Below, piece by piece: positions 7,349 to 13,951 of a stretch of DNA of 21,903 bases (the first letter of the stretch is position 1; each line of letters starts with the position of its first letter). The stretch is from Peptococcaceae bacterium UBA3937 (lineage in GTDB: Bacteria; Bacillota; Peptococcia; DRI-13; DTU073), in the NCBI GenBank assembly GCA_002385735.1, contig DGEB01000007.1, forward strand, positions 1-21,903, in the 5' to 3' direction. The notes beneath the pieces were generated by a model. That model saw only the letters and a program-made list of their open reading frames with translations. It was not told the DNA's origin and ran no database searches. The position numbers and the translations under genes are program-made.

Positions 7349-8341
7349 ATGTTGAAAAGAATTTGGATTTTTCTTGTTGTTCTGTTGGCTTTATCCGTTG
7401 CGCTGGTCGCCTGTAACAAGATTGAACCACCGGAACAAGCAGTAACTAATGCTTTAAATGCGGTAAAAAATCTGGATAAAGACACGATTCAAAAGTATTT
7501 TGATTCTGGTGAGTTGTTAGATAGCGAGGACTGGGTGAAAGACGATGAAAGCATTAGGCTATTATTTGATCAATTACAATTCAAAATAATCTCCTCTTCG
7601 AAGGAGGGGAACGCGGCTACGGTAAAAACCCTGATCACAAACACGGATATGGCTGTTATAATGGAAGAATATTTCGAGAAGATCCTGGAACTATCATTTA
7701 ACAATGCTTTGCCTGAGGATGACGAAGAAAGTGACAAAGCAATGGAGCAGCTTCTTATCGATTTATTAAAAAGAGATAACAATGAAAAGGCGACCTCCAC
7801 TGTTGATATTAAATTAGCAAGGCATCAGGACAGTTGGGTAATCGAACCTACTGAAGAGTTTCAGGACGCTGTAACGGGTGGTTTATACAGTACAATCATC
7901 GCCATGGATGAAAGCTTTAGCGAGGAGGATACGCCGGAAAGTATTCTTAGCGAAATAAACGACTTTGTTATGTATGACGTTTGGGAAGACGGTTTTCTTG
8001 AAATAAGTCAATATTTGCTCTACGGCGAAGATAGCAATGGTGAAGGTCTGGAGATTGATTATACTTTGGAATGGTTAGCTGACGTGGTGGAAGTAAAGGC
8101 TGAATATGATGACTATATGAAGAGCCTGGAAGATAAGAAGTACGCCACAGTAAAACAAATCTGGAGCAAGCTTTCTGCGGAAATAGACCGGCTATATAAT
8201 CAAGTTGTGGAGAATAAACCGGTAGCCGGAGATAGCAGTTATCAATTTGACACCGGCGTGTTTGAACAATATATGGCGGCTTTCGGAAGTGAAGTGGAGA
8301 AGCTAAATGCAGATAGCAATGCTGATACCGATTCCCAATAA
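7349..8341 (+). CDS. Secreted lipoprotein of unknown function
   Basis: A 330-residue acidic protein with a lipoprotein signal peptide: MLKRIW, a hydrophobic core, and a lipobox LVAC with Cys22 as the lipidation site. It would be anchored to the outer face of the membrane. The mature part begins EPPEQAVTNALNAVKNLDKDT, a pattern common in small NTF2-like or DUF4878/DUF5105-type lipoproteins of Gram-positive bacteria. A helical, Glu/Asp-rich C-terminal half follows. I do not recognise a catalytic motif. GAAAGGAG lies about 10 nt before ATG 7349; in-frame starts further upstream would add non-signal residues. Its A/T-rich codon use differs from the neighbouring housekeeping genes. It is a single-gene unit between two near-identical terminators. 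Confidence 0.88.
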   Translation: MLKRIWIFLVVLLALSVALVACNKIEPPEQAVTNALNAVKNLDKDTIQKYFDSGELLDSEDWVKDDESIRLLFDQLQFKIISSSKEGNAATVKTLITNTDMAVIMEEYFEKILELSFNNALPEDDEESDKAMEQLLIDLLKRDNNEKATSTVDIKLARHQDSWVIEPTEEFQDAVTGGLYSTIIAMDESFSEEDTPESILSEINDFVMYDVWEDGFLEISQYLLYGEDSNGEGLEIDYTLEWLADVVEVKAEYDDYMKSLEDKKYATVKQIWSKLSAEIDRLYNQVVENKPVAGDSSYQFDTGVFEQYMAAFGSEVEKLNADSNADTDSQ

Positions 8342-8390
8342 TACTGGGGATCGGGATACATAACAATCGAAAACTTGCGGAAAAAATTGA

Positions 8391-8422
8391 CCCGCCGGAA
8401 AAGTAATTCCGGCGGGTTTTTA
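8391..8422. terminator. Bidirectional intrinsic terminator
   Basis: CCCGCCGGAA (8391-8400) and TTCCGGCGGG (8407-8416) form a perfect 10-bp stem with a 6-nt loop, followed by TTTTTATT on the + strand. On the - strand the same stem is followed by TCAATTTTTT. It therefore ends the lipoprotein gene from one side and could end the convergent minus-strand frame from the other. Confidence 0.88.
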
Positions 8423-8433
8423 TTCACGCTTGT

Positions 8434-8718
8434 TCACTTGATTCTTTTAAAGATGAAGTCATCATGAATACTGAGTTTTTCTTCAATTCTATTTAGTTGT
8501 TCGGTGTGTTGGGCTAATGCATCAAAGACAACTTTAAATCTTTTGTTCTGCTCATCCTCAATAAAAACAACCCGATTATGTGGGTGGCAATAAGTTCCAA
8601 CAAGTCCCTGTCGGTCATGACGCGCGGCGAAATCTGTAATGTGTGGCGGGAAGTTTTTGGTGAATATCAGGTTACACCTAATTTTTAACGGAAGGAGGGC
8701 TAGCTTGTGGTTTTGCAA
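8434..8718 (-). pseudogene. Possible remnant of a coiled-coil hypothetical protein gene
   Basis: A minus-strand frame of 94 codons that converges on the bidirectional terminator at 8391-8422. The C-terminal half reads like real protein and a heptad coiled coil: FKVVFDALAQHTEQLNRIEE followed by KLSIHDDFIFKRIK. The N-terminal half is not convincing. The only ATG (8718) overlaps the start of the B12-binding gene and has no clear ribosome binding site. This suggests a decayed gene whose 5' part is lost or overwritten. I do not recognise the family. It could also be a chance open frame; the terminator on its 3' side is the main support. Confidence 0.35.
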
Positions 8719-9126
8719 AGCGGGGAGAAAAAGATCCGGGTTCTAATCTCGAAGGCTGGGCTCGACGGCCATGAGGTAGGAGCCAAAGTAGTGGCCAGAG
8801 CCTTGGCGGACGCCGGAATGGAAGTAATTTACACCGGCCTGCGCCAGACTCCGGAGATGATTGTTGATACCGCCATTCAGGAGGATGTGGATGTAATTGG
8901 CATTAGTATTCTTTCCGGAGCGCATATGTTCTTCCTTCCGGAAATCTTAAAGCTGCTTGCCGAAAAGAATGCGGATGATATACCCGTTATTGCCGGGGGA
9001 GTAATCCCGGTTGAAGATATCGGGGAACTGAAAAAGGCAGGCATTAAAGAAATCTTCCCAGCGGGCAGCACCATGCAAGAAATCGTAAGCTATGTGAAAA
9101 AGCTGTACCAGGAAAGGCAAGACTGA
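8707..9126 (+). CDS. B12-binding subunit of an acyl-CoA mutase (McmA2/HcmB-like)
   Basis: A 139-residue free-standing cobalamin-binding domain, the small subunit of methylmalonyl-CoA, isobutyryl-CoA or 2-hydroxyisobutyryl-CoA mutases. It shows the base-off/His-on motif in GLDGHEVGAKVVARAL (DxHxxG), the SILSGAH loop and the AGGVIP motif, plus VIYTGLRQTPE, which is typical of this mutase group. The start is GTG 8707 with AAGGAGG 8 nt upstream. It heads a run with a thiolase and MeaB (gaps of 48 and 12 nt). The catalytic TIM-barrel subunit that must partner it is not in the window. Which acyl-CoA it rearranges cannot be decided from this subunit alone. Confidence 0.93.
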   Translation: MVLQSGEKKIRVLISKAGLDGHEVGAKVVARALADAGMEVIYTGLRQTPEMIVDTAIQEDVDVIGISILSGAHMFFLPEILKLLAEKNADDIPVIAGGVIPVEDIGELKKAGIKEIFPAGSTMQEIVSYVKKLYQERQD

Positions 9127-9174
9127 GGAGAGTCAGGGCCGGAAGAGGCCAAACAAGAGGAGGATGACATCATT

Positions 9175-10365
9175 ATGGAAAACGTGGTAATCGTAAGTGC
9201 AAAAAGGACACCGTTCGGAAAATTTGGGGGAACCTTGAAAGATTTTACCGCTGTGGAGCTTGGGGCCATGGCGGCGGCCAAGGCAGTCGAAGGGGTAATC
9301 GATCCGAAGGACATTGATCACGTGATTATGGGTAATAATATGCCGGGGGCCGGCTTAGCCCCTGTCCGCCAGGTTATCTTAGCCAATGACTGGCCGAAAG
9401 AGCTCAATGCCCTGCAAGTCGACCGGGCCTGCTGCTCCAGTATGACCGCTGTTGGGCTGGGTTTTGAGAGGATTATGGCCGGCCGTGTCAAGATCGTTTT
9501 AGCCGGTGGATTTGAAAGCATGAGCAATGTCCCCTATATGATTCCCCAGATCCGGTGGGGAGCCAGAATCGGTGACTTTGAAGTACAGGATATGCTGGTA
9601 GTCAGAAACCCGTACCTGAAAGCTCCGATGGCCCAATATGCCGGTGAAGTCGGCGTAGAATGGGGCATGGGCAGAAAGGAACAGGACGAATGGGCGGTGC
9701 TTAGTCATAAGAGAGCTTATGAAGCCCAGCAAAAAGGTTATTTTGATGAGGAAACTTTCCCGATTGAAGTACCGCAGAAAAAAGCGGACCCGATTCTTTT
9801 CACCAGGGATGAACACGTCAGAAAAGATACCAGCGTGGAGAAACTGGCCAAAATGAAAACCGTTTACGGCAGCCCGACCGTAACTGCCGGTAACGCTTCC
9901 GGGATTAACGACGGGGCTACGGCCATTCTTTTCATGGCGGAAAGTGAAGCCAAAAAACGTGGCTTAAAACCGCTGGCCAGAATCGTGGATTGGCTGTCGG
10001 TGTGCTACGAACCTCGTTTGTCCCCGGTAGTGCCTTCTATTGCCATTATGAAGCTTTTGGCGGCGAACAACCTGAAGCTTGATGATATGAAACTGATTGA
10101 AATCAACGAGGCTTTTGCTTCGATGCCCTTGGTCAGTTCCCTGAACTTATGTGACAAGGACATGGCCAAAACCGAAAAATTGCGGGAACGCATCAATGTG
10201 CACGGCGGGGCCTGCGCCATCGGACATCCGGTAGGAGCCACCGGAGCACGCCTGATTATGCATACTGCTTATGAACTGCGCCGTCGGGGTGAACGGTTCG
10301 GTATTGCCGCGATTTGCGGAGCGGTTGGACACGGAGATGCTATCATTATCGAAGCCCTTGACTGA
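9175..10365 (+). CDS. Thiolase (acetyl-CoA acetyltransferase family) with variant active-site motifs
   Basis: A 396-residue thiolase-fold enzyme expected to condense or cleave acyl-CoA and acetyl-CoA. It starts MENVVIVSAKRTPFGKFGG like acetyl-CoA acetyltransferases. The nucleophile is Cys86 in VDRACCSSM, where most family members have a C-G-S-G run. NEAFA is at 311-315, the His motif is GHPVGATG (His351 in GH), and the second cysteine is Cys381 in CGAVGHGDA, where CGGGMG is usual. Catalytic Cys, His and Cys are all present, so it is probably active, but the loops lining the CoA and acyl pocket are altered. GAGGAGG lies 11 nt before ATG 9175. It lies between the B12 subunit and meaB, suggesting it acts in the same acyl-CoA pathway. 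Confidence 0.93.
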   Translation: MENVVIVSAKRTPFGKFGGTLKDFTAVELGAMAAAKAVEGVIDPKDIDHVIMGNNMPGAGLAPVRQVILANDWPKELNALQVDRACCSSMTAVGLGFERIMAGRVKIVLAGGFESMSNVPYMIPQIRWGARIGDFEVQDMLVVRNPYLKAPMAQYAGEVGVEWGMGRKEQDEWAVLSHKRAYEAQQKGYFDEETFPIEVPQKKADPILFTRDEHVRKDTSVEKLAKMKTVYGSPTVTAGNASGINDGATAILFMAESEAKKRGLKPLARIVDWLSVCYEPRLSPVVPSIAIMKLLAANNLKLDDMKLIEINEAFASMPLVSSLNLCDKDMAKTEKLRERINVHGGACAIGHPVGATGARLIMHTAYELRRRGERFGIAAICGAVGHGDAIIIEALD

Positions 10366-10377
10366 TAGGAGAAAAAA

Positions 10378-11313
10378 ATGAGTATGGCCGAAGCTGTTTT
10401 ACAGGGGGAAATTCGTGCAATCTCCAGGTTAATAAGTAAGATTGAAAATGGTGAACCGGATGCGCTGGAGCAACTGAAACAGCTCTACCAGCATACGGGA
10501 AATGCCGTTGTCATAGGGTTAACAGGGGCCCCCGGCGCAGGAAAAAGCACCCTGACCAACCAACTGATTAGCAATTACCTGGAAAAAGGGTTCAAAGTAG
10601 CCGTTATTGCAGTGGATCCCAGTAGTGTGTTCACTGGTGGGGGGGTATTAGGTGATCGGATCAGGATGCCCCAGGTTCATAAGAATCTCTATATCCGCAG
10701 TCTGGCTACCAGGGGGTATTTGGGCGGACTCAGTAAAGCTATCGGCAAAACAATCAAAGTTCTGGATGCTGCGGGCTATCAACGAATAATCATTGAAACA
10801 GTTGGTACCGGACAATCGGAAATCGAAATCCGGAATTTTGCCCAGGTGGTAGTTGTGGTTAACACCCCTAATATGGGTGATGATATTCAGACTTTAAAAG
10901 CGGGAATTATGGAGATCGGTGATATTTACATTGTCAATAAAGCCGATTTGCCGGAGGCGGATCGGACGGTCAGTGATTTAATCAAGATGTCCCAAATCGT
11001 TGGTCCAAAGCACGGCGGCTGGATGCCACCAGTGCTTAAGGTCATAGCGGCAGACGGCACCGGGGTGCCGGAACTTGTTGCGGAAATTGAAAAGTATTAT
11101 CTGTATGCGTCCAGTGCGGGGGTACTCTCCATGAATAAATTGGCCATGGCTAAAAATGAGCTTATGGAAGAGTTAAAAGAGGCCATTCTCGCGGAAGCCC
11201 TGCAAAAGTTACAGGAAAACGGAAAGTGGGAAGAGTGCAGTTCACAAGTAGCCAAGGGCGAATTGGATCCCTGGACCGGAGCGGAACACTTGCTAAAGTG
11301 CTTGAAACAGTGA
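10378..11313 (+). CDS. meaB: MeaB/ArgK family GTPase, mutase chaperone
   Basis: A G3E-type P-loop GTPase that protects and reloads adenosylcobalamin mutases. The 311-residue product has the P-loop GAPGAGKST (50-58), the family signature DPSSVFTGGGVLGDRIRM (80-97), ETVGTGQSE (140-148) and NKAD (187-190). Two positions differ from the usual form: Val for Pro in DPSSPF, and VNTPNMGDDIQ in place of VLVPGLGDDIQ. The length is typical. AGGAG lies 6 nt before the ATG, 12 nt after the thiolase stop. Its pairing with the B12 subunit shows that an adenosylcobalamin mutase operates in this organism. Confidence 0.95.
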   Translation: MSMAEAVLQGEIRAISRLISKIENGEPDALEQLKQLYQHTGNAVVIGLTGAPGAGKSTLTNQLISNYLEKGFKVAVIAVDPSSVFTGGGVLGDRIRMPQVHKNLYIRSLATRGYLGGLSKAIGKTIKVLDAAGYQRIIIETVGTGQSEIEIRNFAQVVVVVNTPNMGDDIQTLKAGIMEIGDIYIVNKADLPEADRTVSDLIKMSQIVGPKHGGWMPPVLKVIAADGTGVPELVAEIEKYYLYASSAGVLSMNKLAMAKNELMEELKEAILAEALQKLQENGKWEECSSQVAKGELDPWTGAEHLLKCLKQ

Positions 11314-11323
11314 CCTGGCAAGA

Positions 11324-11364
11324 TAAAAAAATAGCTGGGAATGGCTTCATGAACCTTCCCAGCT
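11324..11364 (-). terminator. Terminator of the IclR gene
   Basis: AGCTGGGAA (11333-11341) and TTCCCAGCT (11356-11364) form a perfect 9-bp stem. On the - strand it is followed by ATTTTTTTAT, making a strong terminator 22 nt after the regulator's stop. On the + strand no T-tract follows, so it would end meaB transcripts less well. Confidence 0.82.
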
Positions 11365-11385
11365 AATACTTGTTCCCGGTAATAA

Positions 11386-12165
11386 TCAGTCTGCACGAAG
11401 AGCTTGTTCAATTAAGTTTGCTTCATGCTGAATATGGGGGATCATCCTTTCCAAATCCGCTTTCGTCAGGCGGAAACTAGGTCCCAGGATACACAAGGCG
11501 GCTATTGCCTCTTCTTTGATGAGGATCGGGACGGCAAGGCAGGCGGAGCCGTAGATTCTTTCTCCAAAGCTTAAAGCGTAACGATTTTCCGCTATTTGTT
11601 CAAGCTGTTTAGTGAGTAATTCCTGATTGAGATTGGGAACATTAGTGAATTTCTTGAGGAGTTGTTTACGCTTATTTTCAGGCATGAAGGCCAGAAGCGC
11701 TTTGCCCGCTGCTCCAAGATAAATAGGCGCAATAGCGCCTATCCCCGCAGTGTAAATAATCTCTTTGTCGCTTTTAATTTCCGAAACACACAATCTGCTG
11801 CCGCCATAAGGAATATGGATACTGATCGTTTCGCCGCTGATTTCCTTAAGCCGGTACATTGAATTTCTGGAGAGAGTGATCAGGGCACTGTTGTTGGATG
11901 AAAACAAATTATTCAGCAGCCGGTATATACCATGGCCGACCATATAGCGTTTGGTGACGTTATTTTGACTAACTAAACCGGTAGCTTTTAAAGAGGATAG
12001 GAGTCGATGAGCGGTTGCTTTACTTAATTGAAAATGGTTAGCTATCTCGACAAGCCCTCTTTCACCTTCAGACAAAAAATAGATTATCTCAATAGCTCTT
12101 TCGATCGATTTTATTGATTTTTCTTCTTCTTTTTCCGCACAAGGCGCTTTAGCATATTCGGCCAT
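11386..12165 (-). CDS. IclR family transcriptional regulator
   Basis: A 259-residue regulator with an N-terminal winged helix-turn-helix (about 17-78: SIERAIEIIYFLSEG, VEIANHFQLSKATAHRLLSS, and a wing ending KRYMVG) and a C-terminal effector-binding domain (about 90-255). The latter carries the family landmarks SGETISIHIPY, GAAGKALLAF and CLAVPIL. GAGGGG lies about 6 nt before ATG 12165. It is transcribed toward the B12 subunit-thiolase-meaB run and ends head-on with meaB. IclR proteins often sense acyl or aromatic acid metabolites and control adjacent catabolic genes; control of this acyl-CoA module is inference from position. Confidence 0.94.
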   Translation of the reverse strand: MAEYAKAPCAEKEEEKSIKSIERAIEIIYFLSEGERGLVEIANHFQLSKATAHRLLSSLKATGLVSQNNVTKRYMVGHGIYRLLNNLFSSNNSALITLSRNSMYRLKEISGETISIHIPYGGSRLCVSEIKSDKEIIYTAGIGAIAPIYLGAAGKALLAFMPENKRKQLLKKFTNVPNLNQELLTKQLEQIAENRYALSFGERIYGSACLAVPILIKEEAIAALCILGPSFRLTKADLERMIPHIQHEANLIEQALRAD

Positions 12166-12211
12166 AATACCCCTCTTTTCATATGAGTTATGTTAAGGGT
12201 TCACAATAAAA

Positions 12212-12240
12212 CATATATCCTTTTGTACCCAAAATGTCAA
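12212..12240 (-). promoter_or_regulatory. Sigma-A promoter of the IclR gene
   Basis: On the - strand, a perfect TTGACA (12240-12235) and TATATG (12217-12212) are separated by 17 nt. The start would be near 12205, giving a leader of about 40 nt. The outer edge of the -35 box coincides with where crotonase similarity starts on the + strand. Confidence 0.68.
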
Positions 12241-12441
12241 GGTAATTATGTCCAGGAGCTACTATTTACAGGAAGAAAGGTAATCAAAGAGGATGAAATT
12301 ACGGAAAGGATTGAAACCGACCTTAATACCGGCAGCATTCACGAAGCCGAATTGGTGGGCTTGTGTTTTGCCACCGAGGATAAAAAAGAGGGCATGACCG
12401 CCTTTTTGGAAAAAAGGAAGGCCGTTTTTACGGATAAGTAG
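12241..12441 (+). pseudogene. Remnant of an enoyl-CoA hydratase/crotonase gene
   Basis: The frame encodes two crotonase segments joined together. VQELLFTGRKVIKEDE resembles the mid-protein segment seen as AKQLIFTAQNIKADEA in clostridial Crt. It is followed directly by the C-terminal end: IETDLNTGSIHEAELVGLCF, then ATEDKKEGMTAFLEKRK, which matches the family ending STEDQKDAMTAFIEKRK. The N-terminal ~150 residues, with the oxyanion-hole and catalytic Glu regions, are absent, and about 40 residues between the two segments are deleted. The frame is open up to 12190 but has no ribosome binding site. This is a decayed beta-oxidation gene, consistent with the adjacent acyl-CoA module. The comparison to Crt is from memory of the family. 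Confidence 0.78.
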
Positions 12442-12512
12442 TATTGCAAAAACAGAAAAACGAGCAAAAGCACAGGTAATAACAAAAACGCCAGGCTCAA
12501 AGTGATATGATA

Positions 12513-12562
12513 CCTTCTAAGTAGACAAGGTAAATAACCAGAATCTACTTAGGAGGTTTTTT
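12513..12562 (+). promoter_or_regulatory. Hairpin overlapping a ribosome binding site, or intrinsic terminator
   Basis: CCTTCTAAGTAGA (12513-12525) and TCTACTTAGGAGG (12544-12556) form a 13-bp stem with one T-G wobble and an 18-nt loop, followed by six Ts. The 3' arm contains a perfect AGGAGG placed 9 nt before ATG 12566. It can be read as a terminator or as a fold that masks the ribosome binding site of the frame downstream. Confidence 0.6.
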
Positions 12563-12565
12563 GTT

Positions 12566-12736
12566 ATGCTGTTTAAGGAAAGCTATTATTTACCAAGTGG
12601 CGAACATGAACTATAATATAAGCGGGCTTTAAAAAGATGCTTGATTGTTTTGGCTGTTCCAGGGAGGTTTGGGATGATTCCATTCCAAGTGCTTATGCCG
12701 GTGGAGTATTTGCCAAAAGAAGCAACAGTAGGATAA
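12566..12736 (+). pseudogene. Broken small reading frame of unknown family
   Basis: From ATG 12566 the frame reads MLFKESYYLPSGEHEL, then a TAA at 12614-12616. It continues in the same frame as YKRALKRCLIVLAVPGRFG and MIPFQVLMPVEYLPKEATVG before TAA 12734. The AGGAGG upstream and the protein-like text on both sides of the stop suggest a gene broken by one nonsense change, or the left end of a decayed mobile element. I do not recognise the family. The remainder of 12442-12777 shows no other gene. Confidence 0.35.
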
Positions 12737-12777
12737 TTGCCAACATAGACTAAGAAAAGTTTTGGGGGAAGATTAAA

Positions 12778-13806
12778 TTGAGGAAGGTCTATCCGATCAT
12801 GAAACCCCGGGAAGCGGCCATCACCTATCTTAAAGAACTCCTGCAGAGCGAAGAGATCGAGTGCCTTAAAGAAGATTCGGTGAATCAGGGCTATGGGTTG
12901 AAGCTCAGCGGAGAACATCAGGGTGGTGCTTTTGCGCTGGTTCTATATTTTAACAATCAAGGGCTTTCGTCCAAGCTGGTCATGGAAAAAGGAGGGGAAG
13001 CTCTCGTCCGGTTGTTGGAGCAAAAACTAGGGCCGGGGACTGCTGCATCAGGTAACAGCACCACCGCCCCAGACGGCAATAAGGTCAAAGATGACCACGC
13101 TACTACATTTGAGGATGGTATCATCACGCGCTTATATGCCCAACCTCATATCGGCACGGATGAATCGGGCAAAGGGGATTATTTTGGTCCTTTGGTTGTG
13201 GCCGGGGTCTTTTTGCAGCCCGAGGAAGCCGGAATCTTGCAGGAAATGGGGGTTGCCGACAGCAAAACCCTTTCCGACCGGAAGATCGCCAAAATGGCCG
13301 AAGACTTGCGGGCCTTGTTCCAGGAAAGGTACAACCTGGTTTTCATCAGGCCCGAGAAATATAACGAGTTGTATGCGAAGATGGGTAATCTCAATCGCCT
13401 GCTGGCCTGGGGTCATGTGCGGGTAATCGAAAACCTGTTGGAACGAATAGAAGCGAAAAAAGAACAGGAAAAAGAAGAAACAAATTACACCTGCCGCTAT
13501 GCCCTGGCCGATAAATTTGGCGAAGAAGGCTATATCCTGCGGGCTTTGATGCAGAAAGGCCGGCAAATCCGGCTGGTGCAGATTCCCCGGGGGGAACGGG
13601 ACCTGGCGGTAGCCGCTGCGTCCATCCTGGCCCGGGATATGTTTGTCCGCAAAATGGCCGAGTTTTCTAAGGAGTATGGGGTGGATTTACCGAAAGGCTG
13701 CAGCGAAAAAGTCAAGGAGGCGGCGCGGCAAATCATCGCCCTGCATGGGCAGGAGGCGCTGGCTAAGGTGGCGAAGCTCCATTTTAAAACAACGCAGGAA
13801 TTGTGA
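12778..13806 (+). CDS. rnhC: Ribonuclease HIII
   Basis: Removes RNA from RNA-DNA hybrids; it is the Mg-dependent type 2 RNase H of many Firmicutes. The 342-residue product has an N-terminal substrate-binding domain of TBP-like fold (about 1-85), a Ser/Thr/Asp-rich linker and the catalytic domain. That domain starts GTDESGKGDYFGPLV (126-140), carrying the Asp-Glu pair 128/129, and continues with DSKTL (161-165), ADKFG (244-248) and the C-terminal ERDLAVAAASILAR. TTG 12778 has GGGGGAAG 6 nt upstream; ATG 12799 with AGGAAGG 11 nt upstream is an alternative start that would shorten the protein by 7 residues. It is unrelated in function to the acyl-CoA genes before it. Confidence 0.94.
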   Translation: MRKVYPIMKPREAAITYLKELLQSEEIECLKEDSVNQGYGLKLSGEHQGGAFALVLYFNNQGLSSKLVMEKGGEALVRLLEQKLGPGTAASGNSTTAPDGNKVKDDHATTFEDGIITRLYAQPHIGTDESGKGDYFGPLVVAGVFLQPEEAGILQEMGVADSKTLSDRKIAKMAEDLRALFQERYNLVFIRPEKYNELYAKMGNLNRLLAWGHVRVIENLLERIEAKKEQEKEETNYTCRYALADKFGEEGYILRALMQKGRQIRLVQIPRGERDLAVAAASILARDMFVRKMAEFSKEYGVDLPKGCSEKVKEAARQIIALHGQEALAKVAKLHFKTTQEL

Positions 13807-13854
13807 GCTAAATATCAAAATTAGCCTGAAAATCGCTTTTAGATAATATTTTTC

Positions 13855-13883
13855 TGGTGAATTGCTTGAAAATCTGTTAAAAT
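13855..13883 (+). promoter_or_regulatory. Weak candidate promoter of the F420-ligase-family gene
   Basis: TGGTGA (13855-13860) and TAAAAT (13878-13883) are separated by 17 nt, ending 68 nt before the start codon. The -10 is good and the -35 is poor. Confidence 0.33.
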
Positions 13884-13951
13884 TGGAAGGGAAGTTTTTC
13901 TGAGCATCAAACGTAACCCCGATAGTTTAACGGGACAAGGAGTGAATCTTA

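Noticed and set aside
8669..8679. AGGTTACACCT short inverted repeat before the B12-binding gene
   Set aside because: Only 4-nt arms; too short to claim as an IclR operator without a second copy.
12586..12918. 110-codon minus-strand frame across the start of rnhC
   Set aside because: Half lies antisense to rnhC and the rest opposite the broken small frame, which reads better on the + strand with an AGGAGG site.
13807..13850. GCTAA/TTAGC hairpin after rnhC as a terminator
   Set aside because: Five base pairs, A/T-rich and with no adjacent T-tract; not a convincing terminator.
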